A DNA stretch of 58,504 bases from Tubiluchus corallicola (GCA_030141605.1 JAQGDQ010001063.1:7501-66004), one strand, 5' to 3'. Positions 43,101-50,881 are shown, counted from the stretch's first letter. A program made the numbers and translations. Notes: generated by a model from the sequence alone, not told the origin.

Positions 43101-44084
43101 GTTTTGTATATTCTATTCGTCTACTCTTGTACAATGTCTCATCATTGGACCACTTTGTACCTTGGACCACATGGTACCCTCGACACTCTCATCATTGGAC
43201 CACATTACACCTTGGACCACATTGTACCCTTGACACTCTCTTCCACTAACGTCAAAGCGCTATCAAGCCTACGAATGCAATCAAATGCAGCTCCATGCAA
43301 AACGAACAATGCAATTGATTCACACGTGGAAGAGTACAGACATTACGTGATTTGGATAATATAAGAATGTTTGTCCTATATGTGTTTATCTACTGAAAAT
43401 CCATCTTATTAGAATCTCTAATATCAATCGAGTATTATTACTTGTTTATTTGTAGCTGGCTTGGCTATCTTTGCTCTTCTCTCCACTGCATTCCTCTTTT
43501 TTACGTTTACAATTTCATTTTGTTTCTGTTCGTTTAAAAACCCTCATAAGATAAACAAATATTTACTTGTTTGCTTATTTACGTACTCAGTTGGGGGAAA
43601 CCCAGAAAACTCGAAAAATTTTATTACACAAGCCTGTTTTAGAGAAACTAGTCTTTCTTTTACTGAATTCTTGGAACCGCGCCAAAAAACTAATCCTAGT
43701 CAATAATTAGTTAACCAACTTTTTTGGCATAATTCAAAAATTGTGTCAAGTTATCTAAACGATAATACGGGTGAATAGACGAGCTTGCTAACTGCAAGCT
43801 GCAACTGTTGTTCTGGAATATCACCAAAACAAATGTGCTAATAATTAACCGTTTCGGTGTGAACAGGATAAAAACTTAAACGGTTGAAATTAAAACAAAA
43901 CAACGGCAGTTACTAATAAAACTTTGGACAAAAGCGGAAACCTTATAAAAGGATACGCATGACAAGAGACGAAAACAGCCAATCGTCTGACGGGGTTCCA
44001 GGGACTGAAACAGAAGAGACTGTTGGTAGCTGTAAACCTGTAGATGTACTTCTGCTTGAACCTCTCCGCAATCACACAAAACGT
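18286..44084 (-). CDS. Voltage-gated sodium channel alpha subunit, partial gene (three exons seen)
   Basis: Seen: three minus-strand exons (43957-44084, 29060-29140, 18286-18414; 128, 81 and 129 nt) have good acceptors and donors and join without a frame break. Together they give the cytoplasmic N-terminal flank, S1, S2 and the start of S3 of domain I. Known: vertebrate SCN genes split this same region into 119-, 90- and 129-nt exons with the same phases, followed by a 92-nt exon; the last exon here is also exactly 129 nt. Family members are four-domain plasma-membrane Na+ (or Na+/Ca2+) channels. Inferred: the wording ([25 protein letters not shown]) looks nearer to the invertebrate Nav2/NaCP60E type than to para/Nav1, but that is from memory. 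The first exon should lie above 44084 and the S3-S4 exon below 18286; neither was found, so the gene probably runs past both ends of the window. The introns are 14.8 and 10.6 kb. Confidence 0.85.
18481..18716. repeat. 80-bp tandem repeat, 3 copies
   Basis: Starts at 18481, 18561 and 18641 with aatgata(t/c)ct. Each unit has TGTAC ... GTACA arms around actttaat. It ends the intron just upstream of sodium channel exon C. Confidence 0.95.
19090..20110. repeat. 29-30-bp minisatellite, about 33 copies
   Basis: The core is gttt(g)agaggcaaagacaat, followed by either gaacagaaaa or agatcaaaaa, so there are two unit types mixed along the array. The edges are degenerate. Open frames on both strands come from the repeat. 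Confidence 0.95.
20111..20755. other. AT-rich intron sequence, nothing recognised
   Basis: No exon or repeat boundary could be supported. Confidence 0.4.
20756..21345 (+). mobile_element. 5'-truncated LINE: C-terminal end of the RT protein plus 3' UTR
   Basis: The frame 20756-21124 ends with [20 protein letters not shown] and [20 protein letters not shown]. This is the usual terminus of CR1/L2-type reverse transcriptase proteins (YGxxS ... WNSLP ... SLxxFKxxLK). About 220 bp of AT-rich 3' UTR follows, ending aataaagattattac and a TA repeat. Confidence 0.7.
21346..22452. other. Intron sequence without recognised features
   Basis: The open frame 21406-21675 (89 codons) has no recognisable domain and no splice context I trust. 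Confidence 0.35.
22453..23752. repeat. 69-bp minisatellite, about 19 copies, partly in dimer order
   Basis: Unit: tgccaggaacatagcactag ... ccgactccagttgtttctag. In the middle of the array, units with gggcag and gggtac alternate, making a 138-bp higher-order repeat. Period 69 keeps a 293-codon frame open on the minus strand; it is not a gene. Confidence 0.97.
23925..24547 (+). mobile_element. Decayed LINE: region after the RT domain
   Basis: Reading + with several stops and one or more shifts gives [16 protein letters not shown] (from about 23979), then [28 protein letters not shown] and SKWITILF. These are the standard post-RT blocks of CR1/L2/RTE-like proteins (YLGH.I...L.D..DI; R.N.L.R.F..CS..VK..LF..Y). 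Too broken to be active. Confidence 0.6.
24548..24640 (-). mobile_element. LINE 3' tail, minus strand (third copy)
   Basis: Minus strand ends ggtaataaatttgaattgaa then ttgagttgaatt, matching the AATTG-type tail at 2340-2668. The hairpin is not recognisable. Confidence 0.4.
24926..25066 (+). mobile_element. 5'-truncated SINE copy
   Basis: ggataaaagtggggcaataa ... ttgttatttacaactgggga ... gttgactttaaataagg aligns with the body of the tRNA-derived SINE at 7630-7900. It runs straight into the TTG/TTA microsatellite, which probably grew from the SINE tail. Confidence 0.6.
25066..25555. repeat. TTG/TTA trinucleotide microsatellite, about 490 bp
   Basis: Blocks of (TTG)n and (TTA)n alternate irregularly. 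Open frames of Cys/Tyr, Leu or Ile/Thr through it are artefacts. Confidence 0.97.
25556..26582. other. Intron sequence without recognised features
   Basis: Starts with a short GAT/GAC-rich stretch (to about 25610). No exon or transposon end was recognised in the remainder. Confidence 0.4.
26583..27001. mobile_element. Inverted-repeat DNA element, partial copy 1
   Basis: Matches most of the element at 37956-38502 in opposite orientation, including cccttgcgcgtcaa, tatgacgtcagaaactaaca, gtgacaaaaaggc and the end tttacacaatcgtccggttt. The left terminus is missing. Confidence 0.8.
27075..27143. repeat. 23-bp tandem repeat, 3 perfect copies
   Basis: attgtgtcagaaagattttg plus cat, repeated at 27075, 27098 and 27121, 70 bp beyond a transposon end. 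Confidence 0.97.
27277..27656. mobile_element. hAT-type MITE, copy 1
   Basis: 8-bp target duplication atcttcat at 27269-27276 and 27657-27664. Termini taggggtgagc and gctcgccccta (one mismatch). The 380-bp interior is rich in ttcgaattcgaa. No transposase. Second copy at 46945-47338. Confidence 0.92.
27665..28213. other. Intron sequence with short simple repeats
   Basis: A poly-C run at about 27991-28005 and (GTT)n at about 28120-28150. The open frames here are not supported. Confidence 0.4.
28214..28639 (-). CDS. Hypothetical multi-pass membrane ORF, faintly ninjurin-like
   Basis: A 141-codon open frame starts at ATG 28639 in very AT-rich sequence, where so long a run without stops is unexpected. 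It lies in the intron between sodium channel exons B and C, on the same strand. It predicts about three hydrophobic helices ([54 protein letters not shown]). Helix spacing, a Q after the first helix and the hydrophilic [11 protein letters not shown] loop recall ninjurins, but the conserved ninjurin LLxANxxQL motif is not clearly there. A possible donor (TATGT|GTAAGA, about 28343) lies near the end of the helical part, so only part may be exon. It may also be a chance ORF or an old transposon fragment. Confidence 0.3.
   Translation of the reverse strand: MSTLFMFSINFTKLVQLLLLSTILGQYIIYDQRFAPFHHKIIMGCLLGLMYISIHIIILILKRTNEKGEKNFIMPSIFHTIIFILLIFSLLYDQTIKICVRKTIISTSNTTTHLELQDTLTTVVVRDYYFMMPKVKKFTFK
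28640..29059. other. AT-rich intron just downstream of sodium channel exon B
   Basis: Very AT-rich, with nothing recognised apart from the exon B donor at its right end. Confidence 0.4.
29060..29140 (-). CDS. Sodium channel exon B: segment S1 of domain I
   Basis: Minus strand: TTTTTTTTAG acceptor, 81 nt, donor GCAGA|GTAAGT. With two bases from the preceding exon and one from the next, it reads [17 protein letters not shown] then [10 protein letters not shown]. This is the S1 helix with the family's TILxNCVF signature and the short S1-S2 loop. Entry and exit phase (2) equal those of the 90-nt vertebrate exon; the S1-S2 loop is three residues shorter. Confidence 0.87.
29141..30089. other. Intron upstream of sodium channel exon B
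   Basis: A poly-T (minus strand) tract forms the exon B acceptor at 29141-29155. A GAT/GAC-rich patch lies at 29845-29995, grading into the 74-bp array. The 126-codon minus frame at 29720-30100 is a by-product of these repeats. Confidence 0.45.
30090..31965. repeat. 74/77-bp minisatellite, about 25 copies
   Basis: Unit gatagcaaggcaatgtcagt ... gatgttggtgatgaaaacaa ... gatgatggcggtgatgct. Length varies by one AAT (74 or 77). It is itself built from GAT/AAT-like words, so it probably grew from the GAT-rich patch on its left. Confidence 0.97.
31966..32446. other. Intron sequence without recognised features
   Basis: A second tttaacccctttcaatgacc at about 32382 resembles the end of the adjacent piggyBac-like element and may be a remnant of another copy. 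Confidence 0.4.
32447..32758. mobile_element. piggyBac-like MITE with TTAA target duplication
   Basis: TTAA at 32443-32446 and 32759-32762. The termini CCCTTTCA and TGAAAGGG are inverted. Inside, gtatcccgtgggatac (GTATCCC and GGGATAC arms, 2-bp centre) occurs twice, at about 32462 and 32613. 312 bp, no transposase. Confidence 0.8.
33090..33365 (-). mobile_element. tRNA-derived SINE, minus strand
   Basis: Minus strand A-box TGGCTAAGCGG (33342-33352) and B-box GTTCGAGTC (33300-33308) with the look of a Leu/Ser-type tRNA head. A roughly 200-bp body and a tail of ttgttgctgttgctgttt follow. The cloverleaf is degenerate. The 67-codon + frame across it is not a gene. Confidence 0.55.
33366..33990. 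other. Intron with GAC/GAT-rich simple sequence
   Basis: 33570-33780 is cryptically repetitive in acgatgac and includes a short duplication of gatgacggtgcaagtgacgc. Nothing else was recognised. Confidence 0.5.
33991..35475. repeat. Two-module minisatellite (10-bp and 11-bp words), about 1.5 kb
   Basis: Words gatgcactgt (10) and gaaagcactgt (11), with c(a/g/t)ctgt variants, usually alternate but also occur singly or doubled. The minus-strand open frames of 461-540 codons (HHSAFTV/ASQCF/ITALSQC) are the same repeat in three frames and are not genes. Confidence 0.97.
35476..36112. other. Intron sequence without recognised features
   Basis: No exon, repeat or transposon end was recognised. Confidence 0.4.
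36127..36503 (+). mobile_element. 5'-truncated RTE-type LINE end, copy 1, with 14-bp target duplication
   Basis: gatgactaaagaat at 36113-36126 and 36504-36517 bounds the insert. It encodes [20 protein letters not shown] and [20 protein letters not shown], the usual C-terminal part of RTE/BovB-like reverse transcriptases, and ends tagggaaaagctggg(aag)n. Relative to copy 2 (50407-50866) about 90 bp is deleted near 36400, so it is dead. Confidence 0.88.
36518..37955. other. Intron sequence without recognised features
   Basis: A cagtcagctagtcagtcagc run lies at about 37866-37885. The 185-codon minus frame at 36184-36741 is mostly the complement of the LINE fragment and is not supported as a gene. 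Confidence 0.4.
37956..38502. mobile_element. Full-length non-autonomous inverted-repeat DNA element (547 bp)
   Basis: The 21-bp ends aaaggaaaac-cggacgattgt and their reverse complement at 38482-38502 differ at one site. Two partial copies in opposite orientation lie at 26583-27001 and 45676-46074. The interior holds tgacgtca and related tcatgtgac words. No open frame of note. The flanks (gaatt / cacca) show no clear target duplication, so the superfamily is not assigned. Confidence 0.85.
38787..40228. repeat. 131-bp minisatellite, about 11 copies
   Basis: Unit: taaccttcatccttcaatcg ... aggtgcaaccttgcgtgaca ... ggataaccacgtggagagac ... accaaatggtatctc. Each has the palindrome CCACGTGG. A 61-codon frame at 38781 is from the repeat. 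Confidence 0.97.
40229..40950. other. Intron sequence with a small duplication
   Basis: gagagcatc(g/t)ttgtttgatg occurs twice (about 40506 and 40536). No gene was recognised. Confidence 0.45.
40951..41030 (-). mobile_element. tRNA-like SINE head, minus strand
   Basis: Minus strand tacctcacctggcagag (A-box-like) at about 41001-41017 and GGTTCGAATCC (B-box) at 40965-40975. The A-box departs from consensus and the acceptor stem does not close clearly, so this is more likely a tRNA-derived repeat than a tRNA gene. Confidence 0.4.
41492..41569. other. A/C-only segment 1 within the 113-bp array
   Basis: About 78 bp with no G or T, replacing the part of the unit expected after gtatgagcc. It shares acaacacaaacccaaacccc with segment 2. 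It could be a base-calling or assembly artefact. Confidence 0.85.
41650..41817. other. A/C-only segment 2 within the 113-bp array
   Basis: About 168 bp with no G or T, including ccaacccaacccaacccaac, inserted after catcgtaatg. It is as suspicious as segment 1. Confidence 0.85.
42597..43956. other. Intron downstream of sodium channel exon A
   Basis: Holds a 16-bp-arm hairpin (42626-42641 / 42659-42674, 14 of 16 paired, 17-base loop) and a two-copy 50-bp repeat (43137-43236). The 81-codon + frame at 43461-43706 has a hydrophobic start but no recognised domain. Confidence 0.45.
43137..43236. repeat. 50-bp tandem duplication
   Basis: Two copies of tctcatcattggaccac...accttggaccaca...gtaccct. 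Internally each also repeats ttggaccaca. Confidence 0.85.
43957..44084 (-). CDS. Sodium channel exon A: N-terminal flank of domain I
   Basis: The minus-strand acceptor TTTTTTTACAG is followed by 128 nt starting in phase 0 and ending in phase 2 at CATGC|GTATCC. The translation includes [18 protein letters not shown] and [18 protein letters not shown]. It matches the family signature I(F/Y)RFSAT-x-AL-x-x-x-x-PxNPxRR that leads into S1. Vertebrate genes have a 119-nt exon here beginning TFIVLNKGK; this one begins TFCVIAERF and is three codons longer. The GTATCC donor is weaker than the other two, but phase and homology both support it. Confidence 0.83.
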
Positions 44085-44263
44085 CTGTAAAAAAACAATT
44101 TAAACAAATTTAAACTATTGTTTCAAATGATTTAACTTGGTTCAATGGCCCAGGAATATAACTTGTCCTCTAGCGCACAGTGTGGTCATGTGATCTGCGT
44201 AGTATGCACTGTTCTAGGAAGACAATTCTAAGAATTGCTGATTTCATGTATTTGTTTTTAGTG

Positions 44264-44393
44264 CTGTTGTTGTTGTTGTTGTTGTTGTTGTTGCTGCTGC
44301 TATTACTGTAGCTGCTGCAGCTGTTGTTGTTGTTGTTGTCAATGCTGCTGTTGCTGTAGCTGTTGTTGTTGTTGTTACTGCAGTTGCTGTTGC

Positions 44394-44439
<46 letters not shown>

Positions 44440-44770
44440 ACTGTTGCTGCTCTGCTGTTGCTGCTGTAGCTGTTGTTGTTGTTGTTGTAGCTGCAGCTGC
44501 AGCTGCTGCAACTGTTGTTGTTGTTGTTGTTGTTGTCACTGCTGCTGTTGCTGTAGCTATTGTAGCTGTTGTTGTTGTTGTTGTTGTCACTGCTGCTGTT
44601 GTTGCTGCTGTTGTTGATGTTGCTGTCGCTGTTGTTGTCGCTGTTGTTGTTGCTGCTGCTGTCGCTGCTGCTGTTGTTGCTGTTGCTGCTCTGCTGCTGT
44701 TGTTGCTGTTGTTGTTGTTGCTGCTGCTGTTGTAGTAGTAAGAGTAGTTGTTGTTGTTGTTGTTGTTGTC
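44264..44770. repeat. CTG/TTG trinucleotide repeat, about 500 bp
   Basis: Mixed (TTG)n and (CTG)n blocks with a few gtagct units. It begins 180 bp upstream of the acceptor of sodium channel exon A, and in that gene's sense it is CAA/CAG. Polyleucine, polycysteine and polyglutamine frames through it are artefacts. Confidence 0.97.
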
Positions 44771-45675
44771 ATTAATGTGATTCAACAAAATTGAACAAAC
44801 TTCAGCACTATAAGAACAATAGCGCACATTACATGTTACAACTTACAGATATCATCAAAGTCAAGGTCATCCAATTAAAAATGCAAACATTTTTGCTCCA
44901 GTGTGGCATATAACGTGCTAAATTAATAACAGGGAAATGAAGTAGATATGGTGGAAAATGTGGATGAGTCAAACGTCATCAAAACGACTTGTTTCACAAA
45001 TGTTCAAAAACAAAAAACGTAAAATTTAAGAGACACAAATCAGCAATTATTTCATTTCATTCAGTAACCTCTAAGTTAAGTCACCCACATCGTATTAAGA
45101 CACATCATAAATTATGTGAGATCAAGATCGTCAAATCGGACCCAGGAGAATAAAACTATCCACATGACGAAGTTTGGTAGTCACTAAATGTCTTTACTCA
45201 AAGAATGCAAAATAAAACCAAAACTAGGGCAGTGGCCAATAGCTTTTACTTGACCAATAGACTCTAGAGACATATTTTAAATCAGTTATTTAAATATGTG
45301 TAACACATAAACAAATGAAATAGTCACAGTGCAACAATGTATATGCTGTATTACTATCAGTCAACAAGATTACCCTAGTTTCAGCAAATAATCACTCGAA
45401 GATATTAATGAGGAGGCTGGTTTCTTGGCTAGATTATTTGAGAAGCTGATGCATGATTTCTAAGGGCAATTAAGGCAGCCATAAAGGCATCGAATCAGCA
45501 ATCCGAGGTTCCAATCAGTTGTAATCTTGAGACTAAATCATCAGCATAATCCTAGTAGTGATTGCCACTGCTTGATGCCATTACAATGCAGTTCTTATTT
45601 TCACTATTTTAGTTTTAGGAAGTTCTAAACAAGTGACTAATAAAACTTGGGTTTAATTTGTGCCAAATTGTTTAA
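44771..45675. other. AT-rich sequence, nothing recognised
   Basis: The missing first exon of the sodium channel was looked for here on the minus strand and not seen. Confidence 0.4.
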
Positions 45676-46074
45676 ATTGGACGATTGTTTAGAGTCAATC
45701 ACATTTTAATTTACTGCCCAAAGTATACATTTTCTTGTCTAGAAAAGTTAGCATAGAAAGTAAACAAACGGCAACCGGACACAGCCATTGCTTACGTCAG
45801 AAACTAACTAACCACAGTTTGGGCAATGGCAGGCATCTCCCCTTGCGCGTCAAGCACGTTTGCGCGAGTGTTACAGTACTGCTTAAGCGCGTGATGTCAC
45901 AAAAATGGGCTCTACATCATATGACGTCAGAAACTAACACCGCAGCTCATGATCATGGTTATCACGGTACCGCCTTCTATTTGTCGGCCGCGTGCATGTG
46001 ACAAAAAGGCGCCGTTGGCAATCTTAGTAGATTCACTGAGCCCTGAGTAGCTTTGAAAGTTTAACAAAATTTGA
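45676..46074. mobile_element. Inverted-repeat DNA element, partial copy 3
   Basis: From ggacgattgtttag through cccttgcgcgtcaagcacgt, catatgacgtcagaaactaa and gtgacaaaaaggcgcc to gaaagtttaacaaaatttg, it matches the element at 37956-38502 in opposite orientation. The right terminus (about 140 bp) is missing. A short false open frame covers part of it. Confidence 0.8.
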
Positions 46075-46207
46075 AAAAACACATGACAAGCTGATCACTC
46101 GGATTTATAAGGTAAAACACGTGTGTCTGATATGGGAGACACCATATTCCAGGAAGTCTCGATAAAATACTTTATTTGACTAATTTGAGAAACAAGAAAG
46201 AAGCAGA

Positions 46208-46716
46208 ACCAAAATTTGAACCAATGTCTTTCAGCATGTAAGCAATATTGTTGAACCAAAGTTTGAACCAATGTCTTTCAGCATGTAAGCAATATTGTTG
46301 AACCAAAGTTTGAACCAATGTCTTTCAGCATGTAAGCAATATTGAACCAAAGTTTGAACCAATGTCTTTCGGCATGTAAGCAATATTGTTGAACCAAAGT
46401 TTGAACCAATGTCTTTCAGCATGTAAGCAATATTGTTAAACCAAAGTTTGAACCAATGTCTTTCAGCATGTAAGCAATATTGTTGAACCAAAGTTTGAAC
46501 CAATGTCTTTCAGCATGTAAGCAATATTGTTGAACCAAAGTTTGAACCAATGTCTTTCAGCATGTAAGCAATATTGTTGAACCAAAGTTTGAACCAATGT
46601 CTTTCAGCATGTAAGCAATATTGTTGAACCAAAGTTTGAACCAATGTCTTTCAGCATGTAAGCAATATTGTTGAACCAAAGTTTGAACCAATGTCTTTCA
46701 GCATGTAAGCAATATT
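46208..46716. repeat. 47-bp minisatellite, about 11 copies
   Basis: Unit gaaccaatgtctttcagcat ... gtaagcaatattgttgaacc ... aaagttt. One copy is 3 bp shorter. Confidence 0.97.
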
Positions 46717-46944
46717 GCTGTATGAGACTGTAGCTCCCAAATGGGGTTTCGAAGTAAATGCAGAGCTGTGAGTTGAAAAAAACATTCCAGCATAGGATAC
46801 TTTCAATGATACATGTTACTTCCCTACAACAGTTCATCGACAGCTCCCAAAAGTCCTTGTCATTGACCACAGTGACGTTTTCCCTTGCCTCGAAGACTGA
46901 CCAGTTAGAGTAATTTTGTTGAGTGTTGCATTCTGTATGGGCAC

Positions 46945-47338
46945 TAGGGGTGAGCATCGAACGTTCGAGTTCGATTCGAACGAGTTTTTTTAGTTCGAAC
47001 TCAACTCGAACCTAAAACTGTAGATTCGAATAATTCAGCACTTCGATCACGTGTTCTTTATCACTAAAACGATTGAAACATCATGCAATTAGCATAATTT
47101 AGCTGTGATTTCTGTGCACAATTGTAAACAAATTACTAGTCGTTTTATTGCAGAACAAAATCTAGTGATATGCATGATCTTTGTAAGACTAATTTTTGCT
47201 GGTGGTTCGAAAACTTGTTCGAAAATCTTTCAATCTCAATTCGAATTCGAAACACTGAAGTTCGGTTCGATTCGAATTCGAAAGTCACAAATTCGGTTCG
47301 ATTCGAATTCGCTTTCTGGTAGAGAATGCTCACCCCTA
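46945..47338. mobile_element. hAT-type MITE, copy 2
   Basis: 8-bp target duplication atgggcac at 46937-46944 and 47339-47346. Perfect termini taggggtgagc / gctcaccccta. The 394-bp body is closely similar to 27277-27656 in the same orientation. Confidence 0.93.
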
Positions 47339-47346
47339 ATGGGCAC

Positions 47347-48330
47347 TCTACTATACTTCTCGCCTACCGGAACAGAATCGTCTATTCGATCTCAAACAAC
47401 TACTCCACGTACCTAGGAGCATTGCCCGACGGGTTAAGTAAGTACAATGGATTTAATTACTGCCTCATATAATCAAATATTAACACTGGATCAGTGGGCT
47501 GGAAACATATGTTTACTTATGCACTTGATTAAAATCATAGTGAAGCCGAGTCGTTCAATTAAGTAGTTACTAATCATTCGTCGTGAGCCTATGGAGGAAG
47601 TGCTGCAGCGCTGAGTGTACGCTGAAGAAGCCAGCCTATGGAGGAAGTGCTGCAGCGTTGAGTGTACGCTGAAGAAGCCTTTCTGTCCATGTGTGTATTG
47701 TACAAATCGGTGAAAACAGAACGATGTGTGACGTAGGATATTTTTATGAAGCTTTGCTATGCGGTTATAGATAAAAGTTCTTCAATGCTGCACCTGCTAA
47801 TACCTCTGTTTCGGCACCTAATGTGCCAACGGGGATTTGTTTAATGCAACAAGAAAGATTTTATTTACAATATTTATTGCACTCTGGTTTCAAATGCACT
47901 TCTATGCAAGCATAGTTGTGATGTATATTCGTGAGACACTGATATTGATTTTTGGTTGTTAAAGAACAACACTCAGCCGTTAGTATCGATTTTTGGTTGT
48001 TAAAGAACAACACCTAGCCGTTATGAACTATATGTATTATACAAATCTGTTTAAAATGGCTTTCTAGAAAATAAATTTATTAGTTCAGTCCGTAACTCAA
48101 TCAAGTCAAGTTCAATCAGTTGGAGAACCATCAGCGAGTAGTCTGTTTGTCAGTCAATCACTCAGCCATTCAATCAGTTTGTCCAACTTTCAGTTAGAAA
48201 GTCAACCAGCCAGTCAGTCAGTTAGCTAAGCATCCACCCAGCCTGTCAATGATTTAATCTGTAAGTGGTTCCGGCTATCAATCAATCAAATAAGAAATAT
48301 ACTGATAGTAAACGAGTAGCAACATGAAAA
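47347..48330. other. Sequence with two small tandem duplications
   Basis: A 47-bp unit is repeated at 47587-47633 and 47634-47679 (gcctatggaggaagtgctgc). A 41-bp unit is repeated from 47943 and 47984 (gatttttggttgttaaagaa, with GTTGTT/AACAAC arms). gtcagtcag-like words lie at 48120-48240. No gene was seen. Confidence 0.6.
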
Positions 48331-48835
48331 ATAAATGAACGAATGAATGAATGAATGAATGGATGAATGAATGAATGCACTGATGAATGCGTGCATGAAT
48401 AAATGAGTAAATTAGTGAATGAATGAATGAACAAGCGAATGAATGACGGAATGTATGAATGAACGAACGAATGAATGAGAGTGAATGAATGAAAAAATGA
48501 ATGAATGAACGAATGAATGAATGGATGAATGAATGAATGAATGAATGAATTAATTAATTAATGGATGAATGAACGAATGAATGAAAAAATAAACGAATGA
48601 ATTGATGGATCGATGGATGAATAAATGAATGGATGAATAAATGAATGGATGAATAAATGAACGAATGAACGAACGAACGAACGAACGAGTGAATGAATGA
48701 ATGAATGAACGAACGAACGAACGAACGAACGAGTGAATGAATGAATGAATGAATGAACGAACGAACGAACGAACGAACGAACGAACGAACGAACGAACAA
48801 ACGAACGAACGAACGAACGAACGAACGAACGAATG
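48331..48835. repeat. (GAAT)n / (GAAC)n tetranucleotide repeat, about 500 bp
   Basis: GAAT-rich on the left, GAAC-rich on the right, with scattered variants. The Arg/Ser/Phe-Val frame on the minus strand is an artefact. Confidence 0.97.
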
Positions 48836-49078
48836 GAATGACAGAAAGGGATAAACGAATAAGTGAACGAAAGAACAGTGTCACTCTTACGCCTCTAGTT
48901 TCCAACACGTGATTAAAGCCTTAGTCCTTCGTCCTCACAATTACTGATTATCGACCAACAATTAATTAACGTTTTACGCATGTCAGAATTGACTGGACTA
49001 AGATGAGAGCTCTAAGCCTATCTAATTACTGTTCGTTTATTCTGAGTTGAACAGTATTGAAAGCAATGTTAGAAAATT

Positions 49079-50194
49079 GTAGAAATGGACAAATATTTTC
49101 ATGAGAAAATTAACTGACAAAAACTTGCAACATCAAAACGTTCAGTTCTGGTGGTCAGCAAGAAATGGACAAAAATTTTAATGAAAAAATTAACTGAGAA
49201 AAACTTGCAACATCAAAACATTCAGTTCTGGTGGTCAGCAAGAAATGGACAAAAATTTTAATGAGAAAATTAACTGACAAAAACTTGCAACATCAAAACG
49301 TTCAGTTCTGGTAGTCAGCAAGAAATGGACAAAAATTTTAATGAGAAAATTAACTGACAAAAACTTGCAACATCAAAACGTTCAGTTCTGGTGGTCAGCA
49401 AGAAATGGACAAAAATTTTAATGAGAAAATTAACTGACAAAAACTTGCAACATCAAAACGTTCAGTTCTGGTAGTCAGCAAGAAATGGACAAAAATTTTA
49501 ATGAGAAAATTAACTGACAAAAACTTGCAACATCAAAACGTTCAGTTCTGGTGGTCAGCAAGAAATGGACAAAAATTTTAATGAGAAAATTAACTGACAA
49601 AAACTTGCAACATCAAAACGTTCAGTTCTGGTGGTCAGCAAGAAATGGACAAAAATTTTAATGAGAAAATTAACTGACAAAAACTTGTAACATCAAAACG
49701 CTCAGTTCTGGTGGTCAGCAAGAAATGGACAAAAATTTTAATGAGAAAATTAACTGACAAAAACTTGTAACATCAAAACGTTCAGTTCTGGTGGTCAGCA
49801 AGAAATGGACAAAAATTTTAATGAGAAAATTAACTGACAAAAACTTGTAACATCAAAACGTTCAGTTCTGGTGGTCAGCAAGAAATGGCCAAAAATTTTA
49901 ATGAGAAAATTAACTGACAAAAACCTGCAACATCAAAACGTTCAGTTCTGGTGGTCAGCAAGAAATGGACAAATATTTTAATGAGAAAATTAACTGACAA
50001 AAACTTGCAACATCAAAACGTTCAGTTTTGGTGGTCAGCAAGAAATGGACAAAAATTTTAATGAGAAAATTAACTGACAAAAACTTGCAACATCAAAACG
50101 TTCAGTTCTGGTGGTCAGCAAGAAATGGACAAAAATTTTAATGAGAAAATTAACTGCCAAAAACTTGCAACATCAAAACGTTCAGTTCTGGTGA
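49079..50194. repeat. 80-bp minisatellite, 14 copies
   Basis: Unit agaaatggacaaaaatttta ... atgagaaaattaactgacaa ... cttgcaacatcaaaacgttc ... agttctggtggtcagca. Very homogeneous, so probably recently amplified or homogenised. Confidence 0.97.
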
Positions 50195-50406
50195 TCATCG
50201 AATTAATTACAACAAGGGGAATCTTCGAATCTAATGAAGAATGTTTAGGTTAAGTATTGTTCAACACAAACCGTAGTGGGTTATTAATTCCGTCTTCAAC
50301 AATTATTATAGTGACAGTTTTGAATTGAAATTTGTACAGTTAGATAGTATACGTACATCACTATGTATAGTATCGTATAATATCACTGTAATAATTGTAT
50401 ACGTAC

Positions 50407-50866
50407 GGAATGAGTCGGTAAGACTTAAAGGTAAAGTCCACAAAGAAGTGGTCAGACCCGCTCTAATCTATGGGCTGGAAGCAGCTTCTCTAAAGAAGAC
50501 CGAAGAGAAGAAAATGGGTGTGGTAGGGATGAGGATGTTGAGATGGATGGTGGGAATAACAAGAAGAGATAAAATTAGAAATAATAATATCAGAGGAACA
50601 GTAAAAGTAGTGGAAGCCTCGCAAGATTGCGATGGTATGGACACCTGTAAGGAAGAGTCGGTGAAGATCATGTGGGAAGGGAGGTCATGGAAATGGAAGT
50701 GCTGGGAAATAGAAGAAGAGGACGACCCAAGCGGAGATGGATTGAATGTACTAATGGAGACCTTAGAGAGAAGAACATAAATGAAGAGATGGTCAACAAC
50801 AGGAATGCGTGGAGAAGACTCATTCACAACGGCGACCCCGCATAGGGAAAAGCTGGGAAGAAGAAG
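50407..50866 (+). mobile_element. 5'-truncated RTE-type LINE end, copy 2, with 15-bp target duplication
   Basis: It encodes [20 protein letters not shown] and [20 protein letters not shown], then in another frame RRRGRPKRRWIECTNGDLRE and [18 protein letters not shown], a normal RTE-like C-terminus, and ends gggaaaagctggg(aag)n. agatagtatacgtac at 50342-50356 and 50867-50881 flanks it. gtatacgtac appears a third time at 50397-50406, so the exact left edge is ambiguous. A frameshift and a stop make it inactive. Confidence 0.88.
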
Positions 50867-50881
50867 AGATAGTATACGTAC

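Noticed and set aside
44170-44827. Polyglutamine-like frames on the minus strand
   Set aside because: Translation of the CTG/TTG microsatellite, upstream of a real exon but without splice sites or flanking coding sequence.
48558-48908. 116-codon Arg/Ser/Phe-rich minus frame
   Set aside because: Complement of the GAAT/GAAC tetranucleotide repeat.
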